In this document: in pieces, positions 10,384 through 23,600 of the stretch
Layout of the letters: each line of letters begins with the position of its first letter
How positions within the stretch are numbered: the first letter of the stretch is position 1
DNA from: Melanocharis versteri
Lineage: Eukaryota; Chordata; Aves; Passeriformes; Melanocharitidae
Direction: 5' to 3'
DNA: 64,000 nt
NCBI GenBank assembly: GCA_013397845.1
Contig: VZTG01005264.1
Coordinates: 62,001-126,000 of the forward strand
Position numbers and translations under genes: made by a program
The notes under the pieces: generated by a model
What the model was told of the DNA's origin: nothing
What the model saw: only the letters and a program-made list of their open reading frames with translations
The model's database searches: none

Positions 10384-12471
10384 TCTGTTACAAAAAATTA
10401 CCTGTCCTTTCCCTTCCACCCAGGGGTGTCCCACACACCTGCAGGTTGCCATAGCTAAGAGGAAAACACAGGACCTTCACATAATTTCTCTCTTTTCATA
10501 GTTCTTGTTCACCTGCTATCAGTTTCCTGTATTTATCACTGTGAAATCAAGTTATATATTTGAAAATATACATCAACTGCCTGACATTTGAAATTCTATT
10601 TACAGCACTTTTCTTCCCATTACCCTGTTTACTTTACAACTTTGATTTTATTGAAATGCCATTTTGGAATATTGATTTCACTTGAATTGCAAATAAAAAT
10701 GGGCTTTCTTGGAGAAAATTAAATATATATTTCATATGCAACAGACAGGAAAATCTCTCTGAGTCACTCTTGCATAGAGAAATAATTGGCCTATTTAAGA
10801 GGGTTGTGTAATGTTGTGTAACTCAGGAGACTGAGAGCTAAATGTTGGTGTGCTGGGAAGATTGGGGGTTTAAAACCTGCTCACAGTCCAGCATCATCAG
10901 ACCCATTTATTCAGCTCGTGTTTCCACTTTTAATGGTCCTGACGAGGAAAATCTCTGCAGCAAAACTCAGCATTTGACTCCTTCTGTTCTCTGCTGCATC
11001 TATCACCAGTTCTGCAGCTCTCTATAAAGCTTTCAGTAAAAGGTGGGTGAGCGGGACTGGGGAAGGTACGTGACATTGGCTCCTTCTGTACACAAGCATT
11101 TTGCCAGTAACACTTTGTCCATGAGATGTGTGAAAAATGACACAGCTGACAGGGCTGTGCAAACAGAGCAATTCATGCTGGGGCCAGGAACTCTATTTGC
11201 TGCTTACTCTCTCCTTCTAAGCAAAAGAGTTAAACTACATGAGGAAAAAAAAAAAAACAAACCTTTTTGTCAGAGACTAGCTTTGTCTTTACCAGGAAAA
11301 TGTATTAATAGAGTTTGGTTGATAGAGTTGTAAATCAAGTTAAGTAAAGCAACCTCTGCATTTGAGGAGGAAGAATAAAGGTATCATCACGAAGGATGTG
11401 CTCATTGTAGGGCTGTGAACAGCCACTAGAGATGGATCCACCTTTCTACCAGAGGGAGCCCCTAAAATCCTCTGTGACGTGGTCCAAGTGCCTTCCCACC
11501 CCAGATGAAGGCTTTTTGTGCGCTAAACCTTGCACTTCAATCCTTGCCCTACCACACGGGAAAGTGTCCATGCATGCAAAGGAAAGACCTTTGCAAGCCC
11601 TCCATATATTGAGCATTCCCATGCAGACTTTTCTTTAGGAAAAAAAACCAAACACCCGTAAGAACTGTCGCAGAAAGAATTAGACCTTGGAAACCTAAAG
11701 GGAAGAATTTCAGACTCAGGGGAGTCTTCTACATCAAAGAAAATGGGACAACTGGCAATACGGAAGCAACCCAAACTTGCCACAAAGGGATCTCTAAACT
11801 TGCTGCAAAGCTGACAGACATCTGTATTCCCTCATGCTCCTCCTGTGCTTAACAACAAAATAAATCAATACCTGTAGTCACAATGTCTGTGTCCTGAGAA
11901 AACAGGCACATCATGTCGCAAGTCCCCCAAGGTGTCAGGACTGAAACTGGGCCCCAGAGAGCCCAAAAGGGCCCAACTTCACCCCTTGGGCTGAAGAGCA
12001 AGCAGTCCCTCTCAGTCCCACAAGCAGAGCTGATCCGTGGGGCGCAGGGCTGCCGTGACAGAACGGCTTCAGCAGAGCCAACCTGCTCACAGGCAGCTCA
12101 GCAGAGCTCCACTCACAGCTGCAGGGGCAGCTCCCAGGGCTGGGATGGCATGTGCTAGGACAGCATACCCCTGCAGGACCTCATGGATTTACATCTGGCC
12201 CCTACAGCAGGTGGGCTGCAGCTAACGCCTCCAGCCAAATCTCCAGCTCAGTGTCTTATTAATGTAAATCCCCACATAACTCTCCTAACTCGTTATGGCA
12301 GGTGCCATTTGCTGCTCACAAGAGAGGCAGCAGAACCTTCTGGGTAGGAGGGCTCCCTAAATACAAAACTTGGTGATAATGAGTGATGTCTGACTGTTTC
12401 AAAAGAATATATATTACCAATGAGCCAAACATCAAGAGGAGGAGAATTCTGAAATTTTTGAAACAGTTATT
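10384..12471. other. Unique sequence, conserved-looking AT-rich block at about 10540-10740
   Basis: No gene recognised. The 10540-10740 part is AT-rich with many homeodomain/POU-like words and no repeat identity. The remainder appears ordinary, including a weakly GC-rich patch at about 11.9-12.2 kb. Confidence 0.4.
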
Positions 12472-12773
12472 AATCATAGAATCATTAAGGTTGGAAAAGA
12501 CATCTAAGATCGAGTCCACCCATTAACCCAGCACTGCCTAGACCACCACTAAATCAGTCCCTAAGTGACACATCTACAAATTTTTGAACACTTCCAGGGA
12601 GTGATTCCATCACTTCCCTGGGCAGTCTGTTCCAATGCCTGACCACACTTTTGGTGAAGAGACTTTCCCTAATATTCAATCTAAACCTTATCTGGTGCAA
12701 CCTGAGGCCATTTCCTCGTTACCTGCGAGAAGAGACTGACTCCCACCCGTCTATAACCTCCTTTCAGGCAGGT
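12472..12773 (-). mobile_element. CR1 LINE 3' fragment (about 300 bp)
   Basis: The + strand starts AATCATAGAATCATTAAGG and continues with the CR1 tail in reverse complement: CCATTAACCCAGCACTGCC, ACACTTCCAGGGAGTGATTC, GGTGAAGAGACTTTCCCTAA, GAAGAGACTGACTCCCACC. This subfamily matches the copies at 16.0 and 37.8 kb (GTTACCTG..GAGAAGAGACTGAC) and differs from the one at 1.4 kb. Confidence 0.95.
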
Positions 12774-13962
12774 AAAGTCAACACTGAACTTACCAACAGC
12801 TACCAGAAAGACATGTAAGATAATTTCCCTTTTAACTTTCCTATAGTAAACAATGACCAATAGCCAAAGGTGCCTTTGAAGTGACAGACAGGATGTACAC
12901 ACGAATCTCAATGTATACAATAGGAGGATCAGGGAACAGGTAGCCTACACTGTAGATACTTGCCTTGACAATGCTGTTATTGCACTGCTTGCATTGCCTC
13001 TGAATCCATCTGCAGGAAACCTTCAAATACGAAAAGTTATTAAATCCAGAAACGATAAATTATCTACAAGGAAAAGGGAGAAGCAGCAGCTCCTTTAATC
13101 TCCCAGTAAAGAAGCAAAGGAAATTGCATCATCCCCAGATGGGAGACCAGTGTGGCTGGCCAGGCAGACAGAGGGATCACTGCGTTGGCATCAGTGACAC
13201 TGCTCCCACAGACACAGACAGACAGACAGCTCGAGAGAAGGGGGCTAAAGGGAATGCCTAGATCCAGCTCCCTCCTGGCCATCTAAGAGTCTTGACACAT
13301 CTTTGTATCTGGTTACTCTTTCTCATATACAGCACATCAAATCCCCAGCCCTAATGCGGGGGGGAGTGAACTTTGCTGCTCAGACACATTTCTGATGCGG
13401 CTCTCAAACAATGGGGGAAAGACAAGTTGCAGTTCTCTTTGGCCAAGTGTAAAACCCACCAACTACAAAGTGAAGCCGAGCTGAAAAACTACACTTGTCT
13501 TAATTTTCAGAGGAATGTAAAAAGAAATGAGAAACAGATTTTGACTGAGCATTTTTTTTGCACGGCAATTTTTATTTTTTTTTCCTGATCCATTATCTCA
13601 TCAGTAGCAACACAGTTTATTTTCTGGCCTCCTTCCACAAGCTCTCTGGGTCAGATAGTGGTATTTGTTTTAATGTAATAAATATGGTTGTTAACCAAAA
13701 AGAGGCAGATGTTTATCCCCAGAATGTTCCCTACACGTTCTCAACCCCCTTTCACCGAGATTATTTCTTGTCTAAATTAAGTGCATTTAGAAACCTGTCT
13801 GAAGTAACTACTCCAGAGGCCAACAAATAACTGTATCTTAGTGGAGAATGATATCCTGTGGTCTTGTTCCTTCTGCTCCTGCCCCTCACTGTTTACACCT
13901 CCCCAGAGCAGAGTAACTGTTGACAAATCAGAGAAGCACCATTTCAGACTTGATCTCAGAAT
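12774..13962. other. Unique sequence
   Basis: No gene recognised. It holds a short GACA microsatellite near 13.22 kb and a T-rich patch near 13.55-13.58 kb. Confidence 0.45.
13211..13229. repeat. (GACA)n short tandem repeat
   Basis: About five GACA-type units, the first one imperfect. Confidence 0.8.
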
Positions 13963-14305
13963 AACAGAATCACAGAATGAGTCAGGCTGGAAGGGACCAC
14001 AGTGATTCATCTGGTCCAACCTCCTGCTCAAGCAGAGTCATCCCACAGCACAGGGCACAGGATTGTGTCCAGATGGGTCTGGAATATCTCCAGTGAGGGA
14101 GACTTCACACCCTCTCTGGACAATCTGTTCCAATACTTGGTTACTGCACAGAAAATAAGTTCTTCCTCACATTCAGGTGGAACTTCCTGGGCATCAGCTT
14201 CTGCTCCTTGTCCTATTGCTTGCCACCACCAAGCAGAGCTTGGCTCCATCCCCTGACCCCCTCCCTTCATATACTTATATGCACTTATAAGTCTTCCCTT
14301 CTTAG
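13963..14305 (-). mobile_element. CR1 LINE 3' fragment (about 340 bp), a different subfamily
   Basis: The + strand starts AACAGAATCACAGAATGAGTC and continues through CTGGTCCAACCTCCTGCTCA, AATATCTCCAGTGAGGGAG and TTGTCCTATTGCTTGCCACC. This is the CR1 subfamily whose tail encodes VTKHWNRLPRE..SPSLEIFQTRLD. On the minus strand the frame at 14028-14270 keeps VTKYWNRLSREGVKSPSLEI and then FQTHLD, so the ORF2 C-terminal tail can still be read. The truncation point at about 14305 is approximate. Confidence 0.92.
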
Positions 14306-16000
14306 TGCCAGGTAAGAGGTTTTTCTATGCATCAGCCCCTCTGAAGACTTAATGTATGGAGACCCTCACACCATGAGCCTTGAATTAGCCTTGACCCAGT
14401 TGTAGTGACTGTGCAAAAAAAAAACCAAAAAACAGAAGCCAGGTTCACAGCTCTCTGAATAAAGGCAGATTAACCTGCCATTGCCTGAAACCAAGCTCAC
14501 AAGCTCACAGCCAGTTACTACAGAGCCACCAAGAAGCAGCAACTTCTGCTTGTCTGAGCTCTTCAAAGCCCTGATATTCCATCTGTTTCTGCTCCACCAG
14601 ACATCCAAACTACAGCTTCGTGCTCACTGGGGACCATCCTACAGCTCTGACTGCTGAGGTGTTGCTGCTCACTGATACAAGACCCAGTTTAAGGGAGCAG
14701 CTCCTCACCTTGCCTAAACCGGCCATTCCTCACAATCTGATGGAAAGCTGGGTGCAAGATCAAAGCCCAATGTATATCTAACCCCAGAGAAGCAGAACAG
14801 ACATCATGAGCACTGGCAGGGAGCTCCAGATTTCAGCAGGGTCTTCAGCACTTACCTAGCAGCCTGAGTGACTCAACCAGGAAGAAGTCGACTCAAAGAA
14901 CCACAGAAGAGGGGAAAAACATTTTAATATAGAGGCAGGCACATCTATCAACTGAAAGACAAACTTCCCTCTCCATTGGGATTTGTCTTGGTAAACACAG
15001 AAGACACAAGTCAACCAAATCACCCAGCCAACCCCTCACCCCACATGCAGCTGACACTCAGAGCCAGTCCCCTCAGCTCGCTCCAGCAGGACGCTCTGCA
15101 GTTCCCCTCCTCTGAAGTTTGCTTACATTGCTGCCTCCCTTTGCTGACATTGGCAGCTTTCTCAAGCCTTTGCATAACTATTTTTTCTTGGATATACTTA
15201 ATCTGTCTTATTTTTATCCCATCTGTGAGAAAAAGCGGCTGCAGCACAAGCCGATCTGCTCTGGCAGTGCCGCCAGCCCTGCAGATCCCACGAACCCCTC
15301 GCCAGGCTGCTGCAATGTTTTCTGTTTATCTGGTGCTGCTCTTGGGCACTCACCCATGTCCTATCCCAAACGCACCAGGAATGTGCAAGTCCTCCTAAAG
15401 GCCTCTTTCAAGGTGAATTAACCGAGCCTCATGCATACAATATTGCTGAGCGCGGGCTTTCAGACTTCCCTTTTTCCATATAAAGTTTTAAATGGGTTTA
15501 GACTGAAAATCCTCCTGAGGGATCTCACGTGTTCTGCATACACGGGTCCTGCAAATGAAGTTGGATGTACTCCCTGGGAGAATCTACTACAGCTCAGGGG
15601 GTTCCCAGTAAGGATACAAGGACCACTTATGTCACGTCGCCTGCTTCAAAGGGATCCAGGGCCAAGAGGAGAGACAGCAACAGCTTTACCCATGTCAGCT
15701 GCTGGCAGTCGTGGAAACACCACTGCCAAGGATGGTAGCACTTGAAAAGCAGGGGTGGGATGCCTGTTGTAGTTGCCAGGAGATTTAATCCAAGGTAAGT
15801 CTATGGCTGCTGTTATCCAGGAAAATGGACTGAATGGTCTCACTAGTCCTTTCTGAGCTGTTACTTAGGTACCTGAACAGCTGGGTTGGCCAGCTTTGTG
15901 AGACGGTGTCCAGAAGGATGTGAGATGAGGGCCAGTGGTGGATGCTACACCCTGGACCGTGCTGGCTTGCCAAGTGCTGGAAAATTCTCCAGGATGCAAG
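14306..16000. other. Unique sequence
   Basis: No gene or known repeat recognised. The 140-codon open frame at 14976-15398 has no recognisable features beyond a hydrophobic stretch and is probably spurious. Confidence 0.45.
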
Positions 16001-16340
16001 GAATCATGCAATCATTTAAGTTGGAAGAGACCTCCAAGATCATCTAGTCCAACCATGAACCCAGCACTGCCAAGGCCACCACTAAACCATGTCCCTCAGA
16101 GCCACATCTACATGTCTGTTAAATCTCTCCAGGGATGGTGACCCCACCACTGCCCTGGGCAGCCTGTTCCAACGATTGACCACCCTCTCTGTGAAGAAAT
16201 TTTTCCTAATATCCCATCTAAACTGCCCTTGGTGCAACTTGAGGCCTTTTACCCTTGTCCTGTCCCTTGTTACCTGGGAGAAGAGACTGACCCCCACCTG
16301 GCTCTGACCTCCTGGCAGGGAGCTGTAGAGAGCCAGGAAA
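16001..16340 (-). mobile_element. CR1 LINE 3' fragment (about 340 bp) with readable ORF2 tail
   Basis: The + strand starts GAATCATGCAATCATTTAAG and follows the CR1 tail (CATCTAGTCCAACCATGAAC, CCACCACTAAACCATGTCCC, ATTTTTCCTAATATCCCATC, GAGAAGAGACTGACCCCCAC). The minus-strand frame at 16082-16297 is open for 71 codons. It reads as a well-kept CR1 ORF2 C-terminus with SLFSQVT, LDIRKNFF-like (here RWDIRKNFF), ERVV, NRLPR and a final VALRDMV. It is the best preserved ORF2 tail in the window, so this is probably one of the younger copies. The upper limit is approximate. Confidence 0.95.
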
Positions 16341-19249
16341 GTGAGGGTGTTTCTCTCCTTCTGCCGCCCAAGGTAGCACTAGATTGGTACTAAGCCTATG
16401 GTTTGGAAGCATGAGCAATATGTCATTGTCACAACAAGATCTGCAAAACCACTTCAAGCAACTGTTTGTAAATCCATTTGAGTTTCTAAGTCCAAACAAT
16501 TGTAAATCCATTCCCACCAACTGGGAATACATGAGTCAGTGACTATCTGACAAATCTCCACAGTTATACAGGAAGGCATAAAAACATCATCCTTTTTTAA
16601 ATCAATGTTTTTAATCAAATTTTCCTGAAGTAAATGAGTAAAACAAAGATTTTATAAAAGAACCTACCTAAGTACTTAACTTCCCTTCCACTGTCCCTGC
16701 TTCTGAAAGAAGGAGCAGGACACAAAATGGTCCTTTTATCAACAAGGACTGACAGGTCAAGTTATACTCTTATATCACTTCATCATCTTATTTTAAAAAA
16801 TCCATATCCCACCTTTCACAACATTAGAATATTATTTTCATTTATACATAATCGGGTAAACTTAGAATATTTGCCTCTTTATTTTAATTTCCCCCCTTTC
16901 CTTCAGTAGCCCACTGGCTAGCATAGAAATGTACAGGCATGGGTCATCTTTATTTGTTTGCAGAATGCTTCAGACTTAGGGATTAATTAATTCAAAAGAA
17001 CAAAGTACATGGTGTTCTTGGGGAGATGGATATAATTAGTGCATTTGAAGTTCTCCTGGAAGAATGTTGAAGTGGCAATTTTTTGGAGTTAATGTCTTTT
17101 CCTGCTGCTCATTCTGGCTGGAGGCATCCTCCTGTATTTTCAGACTAGGATTCATCTATTCCTTACAGAAATGCAGGAGATAAACGAGATGCCTCCTGTG
17201 AGATTGGGTGGGAAAGGAGCTATCATCCACAGGTGAAGCAGGGAAACACAGAAGACCCGGAATGCTCATTTTCCTAAGGATTTCACTTAATCAAATTATC
17301 ACCAAACTGCAAGGCATTTCTAACCACTAATTATGCACTGCCTGGAAACTATTTTGAACAAATGTAAATGTACAAAATCTGGTTGATGATAGCTTTGAAA
17401 TGTAGATCCTGGGAAGCCTGTGAACTCTAACAGCTGTGGAGAAACAAAACCAGAGTTTCTTTCCATAACTTTGATCCTGTTCTAGGGGCAATACACAGGC
17501 ACACGTAGCGGATCTTTCCTTCCTCTCTATTTTCTTGCCAAGGATGCTCTTTGGAAACAGCGCTGTAGCTACTCCATGCAGTTTATCCTCCAGAACGTAT
17601 CAGATGTTATTTAAATAAATGCATGCTAGAACTTTTCTACAGTGCCTCATGGTAAACTGGAGCCATGAAGAGCCTACGTTCAGACTGAAGGGTCCAAAAA
17701 AATCTGAACTGCAGTCAAACAGAACAATTCCACCTCATCCTACAGTACCAGACTCTGCATGGTGGTGTAACAGATTAAACACTTAGAAGAAGGAATGAGG
17801 GATCACAGGTGTTTCCCCACAAACACTGAAGAATGCCTTAGCACTGACCTTCTCTTTCTCCTCTGAACCTCACAGGAATGACTTCTCACTGTGTATTGCA
17901 CCACAGCAGTGCCACAGCTGAATCAACAACCCAGGCATGGACCCCATGAACAACCCCACAGGTACCCTCAAGCAGTCCATGGTCCGATGGAAACATGAAG
18001 GTAGAACTAATTCTCTTAAAAGCCATGGAGATGTTTTTAAGTTTTCCCATACTGAGCTTTTAACCTGAAGGTCCTTATGGCCCTTTGCAGATTGAAATCA
18101 TCAGGTTGTTTTCTGTAGACCAAAGTTCAAACCCCGATGGAGGTTCACATTCTCCATGTAGCCATTTAGTCCCTCCAGTCTCCATCACAAAATTTCTGCT
18201 CAAAAGCAGGACCCAAAGCTCAGGAATTCAGTGAAAGAGAGGATGGAAGAACTGATACCGTTCCTCAGCTGCCTACCTTGTGACTGGGCCTTGTGAAATT
18301 ATAATTGCCCAGAAATAAAGTTTATGCAGATTCAGGAGATAAGCAGGACAAAACCACGACACGGGCAAGCTGCATCCATTCATCAGTAAAGCAAAAGCAA
18401 ATACGAATGGAACAGGAGGTTGTTTCCCTGAGCTCCTGTTTGGAATCTTCTTTTTCTTCCAGGATCAACAAAACCTCCAGTTTCAAACTTTTGCATATAT
18501 GCTTTAAGAATTAGCATGCTGTGAGGTCTCACTGCAGCCAGCACGTGTTTTCTCAAGCAACATATACAACAAAAAAGTCATGGGGTTTTTTTCCTCCCTT
18601 CCCTCCTTATTAACACAAAGCAATCACATAGGGCTTTTCAATTTTCCAGCACACCATAAGCAAGAAGGAATGAAACCTCTGACAGGTGGCTTTGAGGTAG
18701 CACCTCCACTTTGCAATTGGATAAGATGACATTCCTCGTGTCATAGGTGTTGGGCTGGGGGAGGCCACAGTCTTCCTTGCTCTTCCAGCTGCACCTGGTC
18801 TCCTCCTCAGGTCCATAGTGGTCCTGTGGGGCACATTAGGTGCCAAGAAGCCACTGAGACAGGGATATAATTTCAGGTGCTTGCATCAAGCTGTGTTTTT
18901 TTGGAACAGCTCTAGGCTGTCCAGGAGACATGGAAAGGCAATGTAGGAAGTTTTATGTCCACAAGCTCGCTTCTCTTTAGTAGGTGGTTTTCCTCATATC
19001 TTTGCCTGCATTCCTGTATTTCACAGAAAATACCTTCATTCCTTCCTCCCTAGGTCAAGTTTTCTTTTGCTGGTTGCTGTATGCTTTCACTTCATCTCTG
19101 AGCTGATTCACACTATGTGATCTCTGCCATAACGGGAAGAATAAGGTCAAGAAAGCTCTAGTGGTGTTTCTGTAGCAGTGAGTTCTGTAGTAATGAACAT
19201 TTCAGGTGCTGGAACTTTACCATCTATGCTATTACACACCTCTCTCACA
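16341..19249. other. Unique sequence, AT-rich conserved-looking patches
   Basis: No gene recognised. The stretches at about 16970-17080 and 17280-17400 are AT-rich with TAATTAAT, ACTAATTATGC and TTAATCAAAT words and no repeat identity. They could be conserved non-coding elements, but this is only an impression. Confidence 0.4.
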
Positions 19250-19434
19250 AGAGTATTAGAACAGGCTGCCGAGGGAATTGGTGGAATCGCCATTCCTGGA
19301 AGTATTCAAAAAGTGTGTAGATGTGGTGCTGAGGGACATGGATAAGTGGTGAACACGGTGGTGTTGGGTTAGTGGCTGGACTTGATGAAACTAGAGGTCT
19401 TTCCCAACCCTAATGTTTCCATGATTCTGTGATT
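19250..19434 (+). mobile_element. CR1 LINE 3' fragment (about 185 bp)
   Basis: It starts within the segment equivalent to TTAGAACAGGCTGCCGAGGG and continues through GAAGTATTCAAAAAGTGTGT, AGATGTGGTGCTGAGGGACA and GGTGTTGGGTTAGTGG. It ends with CCATGATTCTGTGATTTTAG, a mutated terminal repeat. Same subfamily as the copy at 37.8 kb, in plus orientation. Confidence 0.92.
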
Positions 19435-20139
19435 TTAGTCCAAGCCTACTGGTAGCCACCAGATAAGGCTCAGGAACCTGCGTGTGTCAAGTGCATGGGA
19501 AAGGTGAACCACTGGAGCACTCAATGTCTTCAGACACAGGTGCTTCAACCTTCCCAAAATTTCCCTCCAACATCCATTGTGGCCACCAGACATCAGCACT
19601 TTGTCCTAAGCACCTGCCTCAGAGGGAAAGATGACAATTCACAGTTATTCATCTCCCCACAAAAGTTTGCAACACATACTCACTTCAGAGTTAGGAACCT
19701 ATTTGATTCTGGAGTCCATTTGGATTACATTGGCAATACCATTTACACTTGCTTTAGGATATTTTATATACTCAGGAGGGGGTGAAAGCAGCTTAATGTA
19801 CCTGAGAATTGGTCCCACAAAATCTCCACCTTTCCTTTGTGTGCTATTATCAGACAAAATGGGAACAGCAAATGTTTCAGAGAACAAACCATACCGGTTC
19901 AGGGCAAATGAGTGCAGAGACTTTAGCATTGTTGCAGTGCCAGGAAAATGAACAAATTTGCCCCCTGGGTTGAAGCTAAAGGAACAAAATTCCTGAGCCC
20001 TGCCTAAAATCACATGGGTCTGTTTGGCTCGTCTGTTACTCCGTGGTGATTCACAAGCATTGCTCTGCCTTGCTGTGTGATGCTTGGCAGCCAGTTGCAC
20101 AGTCAAAGCTGTGCAGAGAGCAAACGAGGGCCCTGATGC

Positions 20140-20153
20140 TTTTTTTTTTTTTT
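20140..20153. repeat. Poly(T) run
   Basis: Fourteen consecutive T. No element recognised on either side. Confidence 0.85.
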
Positions 20154-20569
20154 CTTGCAAGCAAGCTCCTGCCTCAGAGACAACTCTAGAAAACTACAGG
20201 CAAGGTCTGGACAGAATCAGCAAGTATTTAGTGTTGTTGGAAAATAAAGCCAGATCGCACGGCCTGATAGCCATATGATCCCCTTCTAACATGCATCATT
20301 TCTCTTAGCAACAACAGGCAGTGCCTCACACATTGCTTTGCAAATAATCATTAAGGTCGAGAACACTTCCCCAGATTGTAGCCTGTCCTTTGCACCTGCA
20401 AAACCTGAGTTATGGAAAGTTGACTTGAGGCCACGTTTAATAAAAGCCCTACCCACGTGCCACAATAGCGAACCTGCAGCCATCCCACCCAGCAGCATGA
20501 CCTGGAGCACCTATTTTAAGTGTTGAGGCATTCAGCACAGTCAGAAGGAGTCAGGAGCACTGAATTTCT

Positions 20570-20607
20570 GAAGAGTGACTCAGAACCTGAGGAGTGACTC
20601 AGAACCT
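20570..20607. repeat. Two tandem 19-bp units, each with a TGACTCA (AP-1) core
   Basis: The unit GARGAGTGACTCAGAACCT occurs at 20570-20588 and 20589-20607 with one difference. Each copy contains TGACTCA, the canonical binding core of AP-1 (Fos/Jun) and, with the following G, a half MARE. Regulatory function is inferred from the motif only. Confidence 0.7.
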
Positions 20608-23600
20608 GCATGTAGAGTCCAAGGAGACAGGGTGTCTGGGAAGGGCAGTCAGGTGTTCCCTCGTGTGCCCAGCGAGGAGCTGCTGAGAGCCAGCCAGCTG
20701 GAAACACCAGGGATGTATCTGAACAGGCACCTGCCTCCTGGCTTGCTCCTCTCAGAAGCTGGCTGACATGGCACAGAAGCCTTTCCTAAATATCAGCTGG
20801 AATTTCTCACGAGTGGTGCATGAGATATTCACCACCTGGCACAGCATCCTCCTGAAGGACAGGTGATGCAGACCCATGCAGGGAAGCACAACCTGAAGGT
20901 GGAGGTTGACTTAAATATGACCACGGTGCCCAAGGTGTACTTCTGTCTCTCTGGGAAGGGTTTCTGCTGCCGCTGTTGCTGTCCTTACATGAAACTCGTG
21001 TTTTGAAGCAGTTTGTCAGGAAGCATTAGTATGCCTGGCAGGTTTGCCTAGCCTGGGCTTCTTCAAGTAAGCAAACAGAACGAAGGGAATTCCCAATTTT
21101 GCATGTTTAAACAGCAAGACTGAAAGCCATTTAGAATCCTGCTGACCAAATCTCAGATCATGCAGGCTCAGTGCTGTTCAAGCCTCCTTAGCAGGCTGAA
21201 GAGCACCCTTCTGACTTCTGAATTGCAGCAGAGAAACAAAACACTTATGGAGCTCTTCAAGAAAAAAAGGAAGGAAGGAGGACTGGCCACCGACAGGTGA
21301 TCACTCTCTACTTCCACCTCCTGATTGTGGGAGAGAGGTAAGGGATCTTCCCTACACTTTGGGCACATCTTTACCCTTTCATTCCTGTGCACACCTGGCA
21401 CCACACACTGCTGTGACATTCATGGCTCCCAGGAGAGCCTTTTGTACTTGCTCTGCGATCCAAATCTACTAAATACACATTAATCTAATTGTAACCATTG
21501 TATCAAGCAGAGGAAAAGAATTAAGAAACTTCAGCTTACAATGTGCCAACTATTCCAAAAATCAGATCACTGTGGGTAATAAACAGTGAGAAACAACAAA
21601 ACAGGAGTCAGAAGAACTGGAGTCTTTCATAGCCACTGATGTAGTAAATCAGCACTGCAGTTTAACACAGACAAATGTAGTGTAAAGTAATATATTTGAG
21701 GGAAAGGACTGGACTTGAAAGCACATATTTAAATGTGACATTCATGCAGTACACTAGCCAGGAAAATGAGGCTGATTTCATTAAAGAAAAATAAATCTCT
21801 GAAGACTATATGGTCCATGGATACATTAATAAAAAAGAAGGGGGAAAAAAAGTAGTCCAAGCATAATTTAGGCTGTGTCAGAGGGGAATCACAGTGACTA
21901 GTAAAATAAAAGGAGCACAAGATAGATTTTATTAAGTTAGTGAAATAAGTCTGGATGGGAAACTCCAGAAGACTCTCTTACAGGTAGTGTGTCAAGTACC
22001 AGTGAGGATTAGAAGTCAGCTTCAGCTGTTGTCTCCATCCTTAGTACTGGGTCTGATGACCAACAAGAAAACTCAGATTTAATTAGCAAGCTCCCTGTAT
22101 ATATTTAAGATAGCACCTGCATATTTAAATTACAGCAATTTCAGATGTTCTCAGCTTTTCACTGCACCAGCCCCTACAGAAAAAAATCCCCACTTCAAGG
22201 ACAGGCAGAGAGAAGAGAATGGGATCTTTCCATTGCCAGTGGTCAGCGAAGGAGAAAAACACAGAATTATTGTGGTCACAGAGGAAACCAGAGGCCAGAT
22301 CTGTGCTCTTTTCATAAGCACAGAACACCTCTGAGAACTCTCCAAAGTGCAGGTACACAGACGTGTTCGCTCCAGTGAAAACCAGCCTCTGCTGGTGTGG
22401 GAGAGGACAGACTGCTCCGTGCTCCTCAGGTTAAGAGCAAACTAACTCTGGCCAAGGACACTGCAGGAAAACTCTTTGTTTTTAGCAAAGCCGTGGTTCT
22501 GCATGGGTGCAAATGGCCTGGGATGCACTCAGAGACCCATCCCCAGTGAACTGCTGGGAACTTCCATCAGGAAGACGAGGTCCTAACAGCTTGAGCTGTG
22601 ATTGCCACCAGTGGCTCTGTGGAAATCAGGTATCTCAGGGTGAACACCACAACGCTGACCTTCCTCAGAGGCCAAATTTATTCTCAGCAGACAAAGAAAA
22701 CCTCTCACAGTTGCCAGATTAAGCTGATCAAGAACTAACAAGAACAGGAGAAGCAACAGGAGTGGCCTCCTCCGCTCTCCCTCCAGAGAAAAATCTGGCT
22801 TTTATTACAAAATTCCAGCCTGGAGCTTCCTCCCACAGGATAGACCAAGGAGGCCCAGACTTGTATGAATTAACCAAAAATAACACTTCCAGGGAGGGAG
22901 AGGATGATTGAGGGAATTGCTGATGGAATACAAAGGCCTCTCACCTCCTTCTCACCAGTTCAAGTCCAGAAGTCAGGAGGAAGGAGAGAAATCCTCTGAC
23001 TTCGAGAGGATTGTTGCCTTTAGCTGATATACTGGGAAGCAAGTGACTGCCACAACCACCATCACGTCAGGCCGCCCCAAGCCAGTGGACAGAAGAACAA
23101 AAACTGTCCTTCCCATCTCCACAATAATCCATTTTAAAGAGCTGTGGGTTGTATGTGGCAAGGCTCAGATTGACAGCGAGCTCCAGGCTCCACCAGCAAA
23201 CATGTTTAAAAATAGCCAAAGCAAACAGGATTCTGTTTGGGGAGGGAAGGAGGCAGGCACCTTTTTGGCTGTGTTTGGCCAGCAGCAGGGTTATGGTCTG
23301 GCTGATCCTGACCATCTCCACTACACATCCTCATTGCTATGGCAATGTCCCATAAACAGAGCAGAGATCAGCAGCTCCCTGGAGCAAGGAGGCAGCACTG
23401 TCCTCAGGTAGCGCCACTGCATTAGAAGAAGGAAAACAAGAAATTTGTGCAGGCAAGCTGAAGACTCACTAGAGCGTGTAAATGTTACCTAAATTTGTGC
23501 ATCAGCATTTAAATACCACAAGAACTGGAGCTGGAGCTAAGCAAAAGCAAAGCAGATGAGCACAGAGTGTCTGACTCAGCCTGGGGAGACAGGGAAGCAC

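Noticed and set aside
12240..12340. Possible MIR fragment near CCCCACATAACTCTCCTAAC
   Set aside because: The match to the MIR tail is too short and no core block follows.
14976..15398. 140-codon + strand frame with a hydrophobic stretch
   Set aside because: Hydrophobic stretch arises from T-rich DNA. A GTG/TTG-type or arbitrary start and no family resemblance.
19699..20160. 153-codon minus-strand open frame
   Set aside because: No domain, no splice signals in sensible positions and a start within a poly(A)-type run on that strand. Judged to be chance.
21600..22060. Possible very old CR1 (ACAAATGTAGTGTAAAGTAA)
   Set aside because: Only one short word fits, and the following sequence does not keep the CR1 order.
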